DNA of 64,000 bases from SURF-21 sp964529285 (GTDB lineage Bacteria > Actinomycetota > Geothermincolia > Geothermincolales > RBG-13-55-18), in the NCBI GenBank assembly GCA_964529285.1, contig CAZGWK010000013.1, positions 5,666 to 69,665 on the forward strand, given 5' to 3'. The stretch's first letter is position 1. The number at the start of each line of letters is the position of its first letter. The notes beneath the pieces were generated by a model. The model was not told the DNA's origin and ran no database searches. It worked only from the letters and a program-made list of their open reading frames with translations. This document shows positions 45,028 through 54,240 of this stretch, in pieces. A program made the translations under genes and the position numbers.

Positions 45028-46026
45028 ATGCTAAAAGTCGGCATTGTCCAGATGCAGGCCGAGCCGCTCAAGGTGGACGAGAACCTTCTCAAAGCAGAGC
45101 GCTATATCGCGAAGTGCGCCGAAGGCGGCGCGCGGCTGGTAGTGCTTCCCGAGATATTCAATGCCGGCTTCCACCTGGGCGAATCCCTGATGATGGTCGC
45201 CGAACCGCTGGAGGGCAGGACCGTTGCCTGGCTCAAGCAGCAGGCGTCCCGGCACGGCGTTTACATCACGGGAAGTATATATGAGATCTACCGGGAGCAT
45301 TTCTACAACACCATGGTCATGGTGGGCGACGACGGCAGCGTGCAGCATTATCGTAAGCGCAATCCGACCTGGTCGGAATCGGCAGTATGGCGCCGCAGCG
45401 ATGAGCCCGGTCCGGGGATATTCGATACCCCCTGCGGACGCATCGGGGGTGCTATCTGCTTCGATTCTTTCGCGCGCGAGACCTACGAGGGTTTCCGGCG
45501 CTCCGGCGTAGAGGCGGTGGTAATAATCGCCCTGTGGGGGGCCCCGCATGCCAGGTCCTTTCACTGGCGCCCCGACCTCTTTCTCTCCAGGGCAAGCCTG
45601 AGGCGCTGGTCGAAGATAGCCTCAGGTGACGTCCCGCGCCAATACGCGAAGGAGCTGGGGGTGCCGGTCGTCTTCGTAAATCAATGCGGAAGGATCCGTA
45701 TGAGCAGTCCGGTCCCCTTTCCCGATTGGCCGGTGCAGAACGGGTATTACGATTTCACGGGCAGGTCCCATTTTCTCGACGCTTCGGGCGAGGTCGTCGC
45801 CCGGGCGGTCGACGACGAGAAGGATTCCGTCATCGTCGCCGGGCTGGACGTGAAGACATCGCAGGGCAGGACCGAGGTAAGCCGGGTCGACATCCCGCAG
45901 CAGTACCTGAGCAAGGAATACTATTTCGTCCAGCCGCCGCTCGTATGCAAGCTCTTTCAGGTCTGGTTCTTGAGCGGGCTGGTGGCGACCGAGTACGAGG
46001 CCCGCCGGGTACGTCACGCACCCTGA
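45028..46026 (+). CDS. Carbon-nitrogen hydrolase (nitrilase superfamily)
   Basis: A 332-residue amidase or nitrilase-type enzyme. The Glu-Lys-Cys catalytic triad appears in order: LPEIFNAGFH (Glu), HYRKRNPTW (Lys) and GGAICFDSFARETYEG (Cys). The start is ATG 45028 with AAGGAG upstream; GTG 45022 is an alternative. It follows a 360-base divergent region shared with the FAD oxidase. The substrate is unknown; ureidopropionase and amidase relatives are common. Confidence 0.88.
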   Translation: MLKVGIVQMQAEPLKVDENLLKAERYIAKCAEGGARLVVLPEIFNAGFHLGESLMMVAEPLEGRTVAWLKQQASRHGVYITGSIYEIYREHFYNTMVMVGDDGSVQHYRKRNPTWSESAVWRRSDEPGPGIFDTPCGRIGGAICFDSFARETYEGFRRSGVEAVVIIALWGAPHARSFHWRPDLFLSRASLRRWSKIASGDVPRQYAKELGVPVVFVNQCGRIRMSSPVPFPDWPVQNGYYDFTGRSHFLDASGEVVARAVDDEKDSVIVAGLDVKTSQGRTEVSRVDIPQQYLSKEYYFVQPPLVCKLFQVWFLSGLVATEYEARRVRHAP

Positions 46027-46328
46027 TCGCTGCGGCCGGCGATGCCGGCCCTCGCGTCCTTGATCGCGTGGGACAATGCATGTTGCACGGCGGCACAGAC
46101 GGCCGGAAGCATCCCCCGAAAAAAGCCTGAAAAAACCCTGTGAAAAACGGGAACCTTTCCCGGAAAACAGCATCGAAAAGGGCTGTAGAACGCGGTCTGA
46201 AAAGCCGATAAAAAAGCAGCAGAAAAGTGCTTGCATGTGTCTTGCGGGGGGCGTAAACTCCCTCCTGGCAAGATTGATAACCCACCATAGAGATTTCCTT
46301 AAAATCCCAGGAAGAAAGGTATGCCCTG
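46027..46328. other. Intergenic region with hairpin and promoter
   Basis: It opens with a perfect 7-bp hairpin (46034-46040 with 46044-46050) that may end the nitrilase transcript, then an A-rich stretch with several GAAAA blocks. The promoter for the DMT permease lies at its right side. No gene was recognised. Confidence 0.5.
46231..46259 (+). promoter_or_regulatory. Predicted promoter of DMT permease
   Basis: TTGCAT at 46231-46236 and TAAACT at 46254-46259, spacing 17, about 70 bases upstream of the permease start. Confidence 0.55.
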
Positions 46329-47192
46329 ATGCCTGGTACCGTTCTTGCGCTGCTGGTCGCCTTTTTCGTGGCCGGCAGGGACGCATTGAGCAAAATAACA
46401 TTGCAGGAGACCGACGAGTACGTGGTTTGCTGGGCCACGGCTCTCTTCAGCTTTCTCTTTCTTCTGCCCACCCTCTTTTTTGTGCCCATGCCCTACATCA
46501 GAGAGGGGTTCCTGCTGTCACTTTTTATCGGGGCGGTGTTGAACCTGCTGGCGAGGCTGGTCTTCCTCAAGGCCATAAAAGGGGCGGACCTCTCCCTGGT
46601 GGCTCCCCTGCTCAGCTTCTCTCCGGCCTTTCTCATGCTCACATCGCCCTTGCTCTCTCATGAGACCCCCACGCTTTACGGGATGGTTGGGCTGGCGCTC
46701 ATGCTCACCGGCTCCTGCGTTCTGGCCATCAGGAAGGGCGAGGCGGGGTACAGGGCATCCATCAGGACCTTACTCATGCAGAGATGGGTCAGGATGGGCC
46801 TTATGGTTGCGGTTATCTGGGGGATGGCGGGCCTGGTGGACAAGGCCGGCATCCACGATTCCTCGCCCCTTTTCTGGGCGGTGTGCATGCAGGGCTTCAT
46901 GGCCGTACTCGCCATGCCCTTTGTCGTGCGCAGGACCTGGGCCAGAGGGAAAAGGATCCGCCCCGTGATCAGACCCATGGTCCCCATCGGATTCAGCAAC
47001 GCCATAGTCATCGGTTGTTACGTGCTGGCCTTGAGCATCTCCCAGGTCTCCGTGGTCTTCACCCTCTATCAGACTAATATAATCATCAGCGTCCTGCTGG
47101 GATGGCTGCTGTTCAGGGAGAAGGACATCAAGGACAGGCTCAAGGGCGCGAGCGTCATGCTGGCCGGGGCCGTCTTTATCAGCGTCCTCTAG
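46329..47192 (+). CDS. EamA/DMT-family transporter
   Basis: A 287-residue membrane protein with about 10 helices in two EamA halves, including FVAGRDALSKITL at the start, GVLNLL-like helices in the first half, and VSVVFTLYQTNIIISVLLGWLLFRE in the second. This family exports metabolites or imports nucleotide sugars. The direction and substrate are unknown. It stands alone after a predicted promoter. Confidence 0.88.
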   Translation: MPGTVLALLVAFFVAGRDALSKITLQETDEYVVCWATALFSFLFLLPTLFFVPMPYIREGFLLSLFIGAVLNLLARLVFLKAIKGADLSLVAPLLSFSPAFLMLTSPLLSHETPTLYGMVGLALMLTGSCVLAIRKGEAGYRASIRTLLMQRWVRMGLMVAVIWGMAGLVDKAGIHDSSPLFWAVCMQGFMAVLAMPFVVRRTWARGKRIRPVIRPMVPIGFSNAIVIGCYVLALSISQVSVVFTLYQTNIIISVLLGWLLFREKDIKDRLKGASVMLAGAVFISVL

Positions 47193-47510
47193 GGTCGGGG
47201 GCAGGGCTCCGGGTGCTCCTTGGCGGCGGCCACGTCCTCTTCGTCCTTTGCGCGGGGAGCTCTCACCGTAGCGGTTGCTTCGTGCAACAGGCTCCGCATC
47301 TATGTTTGGCCTCATGTAACCTTTTACGTCTGCGGCGTGTTTCCCCATTCAATACAAACAGTCAACACAACAGCCCGGGCACACGCGGATGCGGGAGAAG
47401 GAGGCTGTCCCGGGGCTGCACGGCAACAACTGGTTAGTCTATCAGGGGGCATCTCTTTGCCTTTTTTCTGAAAGCGTAGGGTAAGGCATAAGTCAAAGGA
47501 GGTAATGTTT
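47193..47510. other. Intergenic region, no gene recognised
   Basis: About 320 bases. A GC-rich imperfect inverted repeat (CAGCCCGGG to CCCGGGGCTG, about 47369-47420) might form a leader structure before the AMP-ligase gene. No riboswitch class was recognised. Confidence 0.4.
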
Positions 47511-49196
47511 ATGGTGAGCGTAAGTAACGTATGGCAGGGTATCTGCAAGGGCCTGTCCCGGTCTCAGCGGGGCTTGAATATATTGCTCGAGGAAGGCGAG
47601 AAGGTGTATACGCCTGCGGAGCTCAAGGCCGCCGCCGAAAGGGCTGCGCTCGGGCTGGTAAAAGCGGGCATAGTGCCCGGAGACCGCGTGGGCATCATGG
47701 CCCAGACCACGCCTTCCACGGTCGTTTCTTTCCTTGGTTGCTGGGCGGCGGGAGCGGTGGCCGTACCCCTGCCCCTGCCCATGCGCGCCGTCGAGCCGCA
47801 CTCTTTCATAGAACAGAGCCGCAGGCGCCTGGAAAAGGTCGAGGCGAAGCTCCTCACCCTTCCGGGCTCACTCATCCCCATGGTCGGAGAGATGGGAGAA
47901 GGCATGCGCATCGTGGCAAGCGAGGAACTCGACCGCGCCGGGGACCTGCCTCCCGCATTATCCAAGCCGGGAGATACCGCCCTGGTGCAGTTTACCTCCG
48001 GCTCCACCACCGAGCCGCGCGGCGTCATCCTCTCCCATGCCAACGTCATGGCCAACGTAAGGGCCATAACCCGCAAGGTCAAGGTCTCGCGCCGCGACCG
48101 GATAGTCTCGTGGATGCCGCTCTATCACGACATGGGCCTCATCGGCTTTCTCATCACCGCCCTGTCCGCGGGCGCAAGCCTCATCCTGATGTCGCCGCAG
48201 CGCTTCGTCTCCGACCCGGCATTCTGGATGCGTGCCATGGGCGAACACAAGGCCACCATCACCGGCGGGCCCAACTTCGCCTACGCACTCTCTACGCGCG
48301 TGCTCGCGTCGGGGAGCGCGGGAGACCTGGACCTCTCCTCACTGCGCCTGGCCTTGAACGGGGCAGAAGCGGTGGATCACGAGGTAATGGACGGCTTCGT
48401 CACGGCAGGGGCGGCATACGGCCTGCGGCCGGAGGTGCCGTACCCCGTTTACGGACTGGCCGAGGCCACGCTCGCGGTGACCTTCCCGCAGCCGGGAAAG
48501 AGGTACGGCCTGGACCACGTATCGCGGGAGGGCATAGAGGAGGACGGTTTCGCCCGCCCGGCGGAACCGGGAGAGGAGGGAACGCGCACCCTGGTCTCCC
48601 TGGGGAGCCCTCTCGATGGGGTAGAGGTGAGCGTGTTCAGGGAGGACGGCAGCGAGGCTGGTGAGAGGGAGATAGGCGAGGTGTGCGTGCGTGGTGATTC
48701 CGTGATGCAGGGATACTGGGCGAATGCGGCCGCCACCGCCGAAGCGCTGCGAGGAGGCCGCCTGCATACCGGAGACCTGGGCTACTTCGCCGGCGGCGAG
48801 CTCTACCTGGTGGGAAGGATCAAGGACATGGTCATCATCGGAGGCCGCAACCTCTTCCCCGAGGACGTGGAGCGGTGCGTGGAACGGATAAGGGGCGTGC
48901 GCAAGGGGAATGCGGTTGCCTTCGGTGTGAGCACGCGCCGCGGCCGCGAGCGCCTGGTGCTCGTCGGTGAGACTCACCTCTCATGCATGCAGGCAGCCGG
49001 GGAGACGGCGCGCGCCATCTCCTCCACAGTGAGGGAGGAGATAGGGGTACCGGTGCGGGAGGTGGTCCTGGTGCCAGCGGGCAGCCTCCCCAAGACGTCG
49101 AGCGGAAAAAAACGCCGCTTCCTCTGCCGCGACCTCTACCTGGGGAACGCCCTGCAGGCGGTGGCCCGCAGCGGTGCGGCGGTCATCGGCATTTGA
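47511..49196 (+). CDS. Fatty-acyl-AMP ligase-like protein
   Basis: A 561-residue ANL-superfamily enzyme of the FAAL type. The core shows QFTSGSTTEPRGVILSHANV, MPLYHDMGLIGFLI and the hinge HTGDLGYF with GRIKDMVIIGGRNLFPED. FAALs make acyl-AMP for transfer to a carrier protein rather than to CoA. No acyl carrier, PKS or NRPS gene is visible, so the acceptor is elsewhere. ATG 47511 sits seven bases after AAGGAGGT; the earlier ATG at 47505 is too close to it. Confidence 0.85.
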   Translation: MVSVSNVWQGICKGLSRSQRGLNILLEEGEKVYTPAELKAAAERAALGLVKAGIVPGDRVGIMAQTTPSTVVSFLGCWAAGAVAVPLPLPMRAVEPHSFIEQSRRRLEKVEAKLLTLPGSLIPMVGEMGEGMRIVASEELDRAGDLPPALSKPGDTALVQFTSGSTTEPRGVILSHANVMANVRAITRKVKVSRRDRIVSWMPLYHDMGLIGFLITALSAGASLILMSPQRFVSDPAFWMRAMGEHKATITGGPNFAYALSTRVLASGSAGDLDLSSLRLALNGAEAVDHEVMDGFVTAGAAYGLRPEVPYPVYGLAEATLAVTFPQPGKRYGLDHVSREGIEEDGFARPAEPGEEGTRTLVSLGSPLDGVEVSVFREDGSEAGEREIGEVCVRGDSVMQGYWANAAATAEALRGGRLHTGDLGYFAGGELYLVGRIKDMVIIGGRNLFPEDVERCVERIRGVRKGNAVAFGVSTRRGRERLVLVGETHLSCMQAAGETARAISSTVREEIGVPVREVVLVPAGSLPKTSSGKKRRFLCRDLYLGNALQAVARSGAAVIGI

Positions 49197-49232
49197 ACCC
49201 ATTCCCCTCAAGGGGTGATGTGAGACCGGCAA

Positions 49233-49255
49233 GAGGGGCGCAGTATGCGCCCCTC
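49233..49255. terminator. Bidirectional hairpin between convergent genes
   Basis: Perfect 10-bp stem (49233-49242 with 49246-49255), 3-base loop, between the acyl-AMP ligase and the leftward NMO-like gene. There is no long T run on either strand. Confidence 0.6.
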
Positions 49256-49338
49256 GACCATGCTTTGAGGCCGAGGATGAGGGTTACACATGGCTCGGTT
49301 CTGATACGGGACTTCGGTCGTATATCGCCGCGTCGTCT

Positions 49339-50262
49339 CTATAAGGAGCCGAGTATTCTTTCTCCCTCCTCGACCATGCGGCGTATCACCTCTCCCGCGG
49401 GCAATATCTCGTTTATGGCCCCGCAGCATTCCCCGGCTATTACCAGCCCGGATCTGACGTCGCCGTCCTGGAAGGCGGCTGGTGCCCGCATCCAGGCCTC
49501 GGTGGCCTTGGATACTCTCTCCTGCGGCGGCATGTCTCTGATACTGCGCGCGAGTTCGTTTGCCAGTACCCTGACGCTGCCCATGCCCATGGGAAGGACG
49601 GTGGTGTCTCCCGGCTGCGCTTCCAGCAGGGCTTGCTTGATATCGGTATGGATGCGGCATTCCTCGGTAAGCATGAGGCCCGTCCCGATCTGCACGCCCT
49701 TTGCCCCCATGGCGAAGGCAGCCGCGTAACCGCGCCCGTCGTGGATGCCGCCGGCGGCAATAACGGGGACGTCCACCGCCTCGACCACTTGGGGGACAAG
49801 GGTCAGGGTGGAAACGGCCTGGGGAGCCTGTACGCCGCCCGATTCTCCTCCTTCGGCCACGATGCCGTCCACGCCGGCCTGCGCGGCCTTGACCGCCAGG
49901 GCGGGCGAAGGGACGACGTGAAAGACCCTTATGCCGGCCTCGGCGAGCAGGGGGGCCAGGGTGGCGGGCGAACCTGCCGATGTGGTAGCCACCGTTATTC
50001 CTTCATCGGCCATGACCTCCACCATGGCGGGGGAGAGGGGATTGCGGGCCACCAGGTTTACGCCGAAGGGCCTGGAGGTGAGCTCTCGCACCTCGCATAT
50101 GGCCTTGCGCAGGCCGTCCGCGTCCATCCCCACCGAGGCGATCAGGCCGAGGGCCCCGGCCTCTGAAACGGCGGCCACCAGTTCCGCGTTGGAAATGGTG
50201 CCCATGGCTCCCATTATCACCGCATGTTCAATGCCGAGAAGCTCCGCTACTGATTTCATCAT
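49339..50262 (-). CDS. Nitronate monooxygenase/FabK-like flavoprotein
   Basis: A 307-residue FMN TIM-barrel protein. Typical blocks are VIMGAMGTISNAELVAAVSEAG, GVNLVARNP, GIVAEGGESGG, VIAAGGIHDGRGYAAAFAMGA and QIGTGLMLTEE. The family includes nitronate monooxygenases and the enoyl-ACP reductase FabK; the active residue is not decisive by eye. It is the last gene of the TetR/Cys-ferredoxin operon, 7 bases after the third ferredoxin-like gene, so it may receive electrons from those proteins. Confidence 0.85.
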   Translation of the reverse strand: MMKSVAELLGIEHAVIMGAMGTISNAELVAAVSEAGALGLIASVGMDADGLRKAICEVRELTSRPFGVNLVARNPLSPAMVEVMADEGITVATTSAGSPATLAPLLAEAGIRVFHVVPSPALAVKAAQAGVDGIVAEGGESGGVQAPQAVSTLTLVPQVVEAVDVPVIAAGGIHDGRGYAAAFAMGAKGVQIGTGLMLTEECRIHTDIKQALLEAQPGDTTVLPMGMGSVRVLANELARSIRDMPPQERVSKATEAWMRAPAAFQDGDVRSGLVIAGECCGAINEILPAGEVIRRMVEEGERILGSL

Positions 50263-50269
50263 CCCCTCC

Positions 50270-51325
50270 TCAGGCCAGGCCGCGTTCCTGCAGTATCCTC
50301 GCGTTCATCTCCACCATGTTCGCGGGCGGCACCACGGCGTCTACCTTGGGTACCATCTCTATGGCGTCCGCCGGGCAGGTGGGTACGCACAACCCGCACC
50401 CGATACACCTGGCCGTGTCCACATCCATGTATTCGTCTCCCTCGACGATAGCGTCGATCTGGCAGCGGTCCAGGCAGGTGCCGCATGCGGTACATTCATC
50501 CGCATCTATCACGGCCCTGTAGGTGGACTGCACCTCGTCGGCCGGCCTCTCCATGGTGGAGAGCCCCCGCAGCATGCCGCAGCAGCAGCTGCAGCAGCAG
50601 CAGATGTTCACGAAGTTCTGGGCGTTGCTGGGTGAGAGCACCAGCGCGGCCTCCTCGGCCTCGTCCAGGATCTCCAGGCATTCCTCGAGGCTTATCTTGC
50701 GACCGATGCCGTTCTCGGCGTAGTAGTCAGCGGCGAAACCGAAGACCAGGCAGGTCTCCAGGGGGCGTTCGCACTCGCGCCCCAGGAGACCGCGCTCCAC
50801 GCGGCAGATACAGTCCGCCACGGCAAATTTGTCCTGACCTTTCACCATCTCCCGGACGCGGTCGTAGGTCGCGACCTCCTTGCCTGCCTCCACTGCCGTC
50901 TCCACCGGGACCACCCTAAGCTGTTTTGTCTTTCCGCCGCTCCAGGATTCCGTCAGGTGGGGCAGGTATTCGTCGAGCAGCTCGGCCAGCTCACGGTCCA
51001 TGCTCTTGAGGTGAAACTCGTATATGCCGACGAGGAAGGACATGGCCATGTACATGGTTTGCTCGCCCGCCCTGATCCTGAAGATCGACCCCTGACCGGA
51101 CATGGACTCCAGCATCTCTGCCGCCTTGGCCTCGTCCATGCCGGCGCGCTCCGCGATGGCTGCCGCCGTCTCCGGAAAGATATTAAGGTGCATCTGGAGT
51201 TCCGCTTCCTCCGGGGTGAAATACCGCGCGAGCAGCTTCAGTTCCACCCCGCTCTCGGTGGAGGGAAATCCACCCGGCAGACCGTCCATGAACTCCCGCA
51301 GCCTCACATAAACATCCTCCGCCAT
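50270..51325 (-). CDS. Cys-cluster ferredoxin-like protein 3
   Basis: The start is ATG 51325 after AAAGGAG; a frame reaching 51499 has no site. The 351-residue product has an N-terminal helical region (FTPEEAELQMHL, like a winged helix), a Cys region (DCICR, then two Cys), a dense motif NICCCCSCCCG, and two C-terminal 4Fe-4S motifs (CTACGTCLDRC and CIGCGLCVPTC). It is paralogous to the next two genes upstream in the operon. Many clusters could be bound, but the number cannot be read. It is probably a cytoplasmic electron carrier or regulator. Confidence 0.85.
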   Translation of the reverse strand: MAEDVYVRLREFMDGLPGGFPSTESGVELKLLARYFTPEEAELQMHLNIFPETAAAIAERAGMDEAKAAEMLESMSGQGSIFRIRAGEQTMYMAMSFLVGIYEFHLKSMDRELAELLDEYLPHLTESWSGGKTKQLRVVPVETAVEAGKEVATYDRVREMVKGQDKFAVADCICRVERGLLGRECERPLETCLVFGFAADYYAENGIGRKISLEECLEILDEAEEAALVLSPSNAQNFVNICCCCSCCCGMLRGLSTMERPADEVQSTYRAVIDADECTACGTCLDRCQIDAIVEGDEYMDVDTARCIGCGLCVPTCPADAIEMVPKVDAVVPPANMVEMNARILQERGLA

Positions 51326-51342
51326 GCTCGCTCCTTTCACCC

Positions 51343-52428
51343 CTAGGGTTTGATGACCTCCATGAACGCCTCCAGCTTGCCCTTCTCCTGCAGGATCTTC
51401 ATGCCCATCTCGGAGGTGGTCAGCGGGGGTTCCGCGTACTCGTCCGTCTTCACCAGCCGCAGGGCTCCCTCGGGGCAGCCGCTGACGCACAAGCCGCACC
51501 CTATACAGCGTTCTCGCTTCACTACCGCCGTCCCGTTAGATACCTCTATGGCCTGCACCGGGCACCTCTCGTCGGCGCAGATCCCGCACCCCGTACACAG
51601 CTCCTCATCGACCAGCGGTGTAAAACCTGAGGAGGTGAAGACTGGGGGGTTGCCCCATTGCGTGCTCATGCGCAGCAGGCCGCAGCAGCAGGTGCAGCAG
51701 TTGCACACGAAGGTCAGGTGCTCCTGCACGTTGTTGATCTGGTGCACCAGCCCGGCCTCGTCGAACTCCCTGAGCTTCTCCTTCATCTCCTCCTTGGTTA
51801 TATAGCGGCCGAAGCCCCGCTCCACCAGGTAGGTACAGGTCTCGTCGAAGAGCATGCAGGCTTCAAGCGGGTTGTCGCAGTTCCTCTCCATGTCGCGGCA
51901 GGCGCAGGTGCCGATGCCCACCACCCTGGCCTTGTCGATCATCTCGTAGACCTTCTGGTAGGGGAGCACCCCCGGCTCGCTATCCACTTCCTCCTGTATG
52001 GGGATGATGCGGGAGAACCGGGTGTCGGTGCCGCCGAAACCCCTGCCGAGCTTGGGCAGGTAGCTTTTCCACAGCGGGGTGAGCCTGGCCCTCATCTCGT
52101 CTGACATCCCCTTCATGTAGGGGAACTCGAAGAGGCCCGGCATCACGGGAAGCAGGGCGTAGCTGCGCTTACCTTCCTTTTCGCGCACAAAGACCACGGC
52201 CTTGTCCGCGAGTGACTCGAGGCAGCGTTCCGCCGTCTTCTCGTCCACGCCGGCGCGGCGCGTCACGTCCTCCACGCTGAAGGGCCTGAATCCGAGGCCT
52301 AAAGCCACTTCTGCCTCCTCCTGCGTGAAGAATATCTTGAGGATCTTTATGATCTCGGGCGCGGGCTGGCAGCCGGTGGGGTGGCGGTCCAGCAGTTCCC
52401 GCAGCTGCTCGTATACATCTTCCGGCAT
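51343..52428 (-). CDS. Cys-cluster ferredoxin-like protein 2
   Basis: A 361-residue paralogue of its neighbours. ATG 52428 has AGGAG six bases upstream. The N-terminal helical region has FFTQEEAEVALGL. The middle has GTCACRDMERNCDNPLEAC and the dense motif VCNCCTCCCGLLR. Two 4Fe-4S motifs follow: CTGCGICADERC and CIGCGLCVSGC. It sits between the other two paralogues with short gaps (70 and 17 bases). Confidence 0.85.
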   Translation of the reverse strand: MPEDVYEQLRELLDRHPTGCQPAPEIIKILKIFFTQEEAEVALGLGFRPFSVEDVTRRAGVDEKTAERCLESLADKAVVFVREKEGKRSYALLPVMPGLFEFPYMKGMSDEMRARLTPLWKSYLPKLGRGFGGTDTRFSRIIPIQEEVDSEPGVLPYQKVYEMIDKARVVGIGTCACRDMERNCDNPLEACMLFDETCTYLVERGFGRYITKEEMKEKLREFDEAGLVHQINNVQEHLTFVCNCCTCCCGLLRMSTQWGNPPVFTSSGFTPLVDEELCTGCGICADERCPVQAIEVSNGTAVVKRERCIGCGLCVSGCPEGALRLVKTDEYAEPPLTTSEMGMKILQEKGKLEAFMEVIKP

Positions 52429-52498
52429 ATGCATCTCCTCTTCCATGCACTCGTTGTTTTCAGGAATGCAATATTTAAATTAAATGTGTTGTTGGATG

Positions 52499-53554
52499 CT
52501 ACTGCGTCTGGCCGACTATGAACTCCTCCAGGGTGGGGACTCCCTTGGGCGCCTCACGGCGCTCCAGGGTCAAAGCCTCTCCGGAGCAGGTGGGGATGCA
52601 CACCCCGCACCCAAGGCACAGGTCCTCGTCTACCTGGGCGATCTCCTCGTCGTCAAGCTTAATGGCCTCCACCGGGCAGCGTTCCTCGCAGGTGCCGCAC
52701 CCGATACATAATTCCTCATCCACCCGTGGTACGTAGCTGGAAGGGGCCATGGCATTCGCATAACCCAACTGCTTCCTGGTCTGGATGAAAGCGCAGCAGC
52801 AGCCGCAGCAGCAGCAGATGGTGGAGACCTTGCCCTGGTAGTTGTCGGTGGAGAACACCAGCCCCTCCTCGTGGGCATCCTCCAGCTTCTCGAGGGTCTC
52901 CTCCAGGGTCAATTCCCTGCCCATGCCCTGCTCCACGATATAACGTCCCATGGAGCCGAAGTGGAAGCAGTTCTCCCGCTCGTGCTCGCATCCCTCACCC
53001 GCATAGGCCCTTATCTGTCGGCAGGGGCAGTAGGCCACCGCCCGGTAGTCGACCTCCTCCACCAGGTTTCGAACCGTCTCATAGGGGAGCACCTGCGATT
53101 CGGAGGCGATCTCCTCCTGCACGGGCACAGCTCTCAACAAGGGGACCTTTCTGCCGCCGACCTCTTCAGCGAAAGCGGATCTGAAGTACTTGTTCCAGAG
53201 CGGGGCAAGTCTGCGCACTATCTCGTTGTCCTTGCCCGGCCAGAAGGGCGTCTCGGAGAAGCCCACTACGGTGGGGAGCAGGCGGTATTTCGACTCCGCT
53301 CCCTTCACTCTTTTGAATACGGTGCCCTTGGAGGCCATGGTGTCCAGCATTCCCTCCAGTTCCTCGGCGGGCATGCCAACCGTCCCGGAGAGCTCCTCCA
53401 GGGCCGTGTTCATGAAGGGAAGCTTGACTGCCAGTTCCGCCTCCTCGGGAGTGAACAAGATGCGCAGTATGTCCATCAACTCGTCGCTCATGGGAGCCCC
53501 GATGGGCATCTCGTCCAGGTGCTGGGCCAGCGCTTCGTACACATCGTCCGACAT
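52499..53554 (-). CDS. Cys-cluster ferredoxin-like protein 1
   Basis: A 351-residue first paralogue after the TetR gene (27-base gap). The N-terminal helical region has LFTPEEAELAVKL. The middle has AYCPCRQIRAYAGEGC, and the dense motif is TICCCCGCCCAF. Two 4Fe-4S motifs follow: CIGCGTCEERCP and CLGCGVCIPTC. The ATG has a GGGAGGAG site. The three copies share order and spacing of all blocks but differ in sequence, suggesting old duplication and divergent roles. Confidence 0.85.
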   Translation of the reverse strand: MSDDVYEALAQHLDEMPIGAPMSDELMDILRILFTPEEAELAVKLPFMNTALEELSGTVGMPAEELEGMLDTMASKGTVFKRVKGAESKYRLLPTVVGFSETPFWPGKDNEIVRRLAPLWNKYFRSAFAEEVGGRKVPLLRAVPVQEEIASESQVLPYETVRNLVEEVDYRAVAYCPCRQIRAYAGEGCEHERENCFHFGSMGRYIVEQGMGRELTLEETLEKLEDAHEEGLVFSTDNYQGKVSTICCCCGCCCAFIQTRKQLGYANAMAPSSYVPRVDEELCIGCGTCEERCPVEAIKLDDEEIAQVDEDLCLGCGVCIPTCSGEALTLERREAPKGVPTLEEFIVGQTQ

Positions 53555-53581
53555 GTGATTCTCCTCCCTGTCTAAAAGTAT

Positions 53582-54214
53582 CTATGACCGTTCCTTAGTC
53601 TCCGCGAACTGCTTGAGGATGAGCGTGATGCTGTTGCGCATGGGTGCGGGGTCGTGGGTGACCTTGCTGATCATGATCCCGCCCTCCAGGGCGCTGATGG
53701 CGAAATCAGCGTACCTTGCGCAGTCGAAGTCGGGCGGCAGCTCTCCCGCTGCTTTCATCTCCTCCAATCCGGAAGCGATGATTCCCGACCAGTCGCGGAA
53801 GGCCCTGGCGAGTCGCTCGCGGAAGCCCTCGCTCAGGTTGCTGGTCTCCAGCGCCAGGTTGCCCAGGATGCATCCGCGGGTGCATTCGGCCTCCTCGACG
53901 ATGCCCTGTATGCCCTTGAGCATGGCCTCGATGCGCTGGTAGGGGGACAGTTCCGGAAGGTCGAGGACCTTTTTCAGGCTGTCCATGATATGAGCGGAGG
54001 CATTCTCGATCACCGCGTATCCCAACTCCTCCTTGGACGAGAAATGAAAGTAGAAGCTTCCCTTGGTGACCCCGGCTGCCTCTATGACGTTGTCGATGGT
54101 CGTCTTGGCATAGCCCTTCTCGTACATGAGGAGAGTGGCGTAGCCTACGATGCGCCGTCGCGTCTTCTCTCCCTTGGATACTGTCGTCTTTGTACTGGAC
54201 AAATCAATCTCCAT
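53582..54214 (-). CDS. TetR-family regulator heading the ferredoxin operon
   Basis: A 210-residue repressor-like protein with the helix-turn-helix RIVGYATLLMYEKGYAKTTI, ViEAAGVTKGSFYFHF and KEELGYAV. It precedes the Cys-ferredoxin genes and, in the same transcript, probably controls them and itself. A palindromic operator overlaps the expected transcription start. The effector is unknown. Confidence 0.9.
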   Translation of the reverse strand: MEIDLSSTKTTVSKGEKTRRRIVGYATLLMYEKGYAKTTIDNVIEAAGVTKGSFYFHFSSKEELGYAVIENASAHIMDSLKKVLDLPELSPYQRIEAMLKGIQGIVEEAECTRGCILGNLALETSNLSEGFRERLARAFRDWSGIIASGLEEMKAAGELPPDFDCARYADFAISALEGGIMISKVTHDPAPMRNSITLILKQFAETKERS

Positions 54215-54216
54215 AA

Positions 54217-54238
54217 ATAGACCAACTAGTCGGTATAA
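54217..54238. promoter_or_regulatory. Candidate TetR operator
   Basis: The palindrome ACCAACTAGTCGGT (54221-54234, 12 of 14 symmetric) is flanked by ATAG and ATAA. It lies between the -10 element and the TetR start on the minus strand. Confidence 0.6.
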
Positions 54239-54240
54239 TT

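Noticed and set aside
50577..50608. GCAGCAG run as a microsatellite
   Set aside because: It encodes the dense cysteine block of the ferredoxin-like protein on the minus strand.
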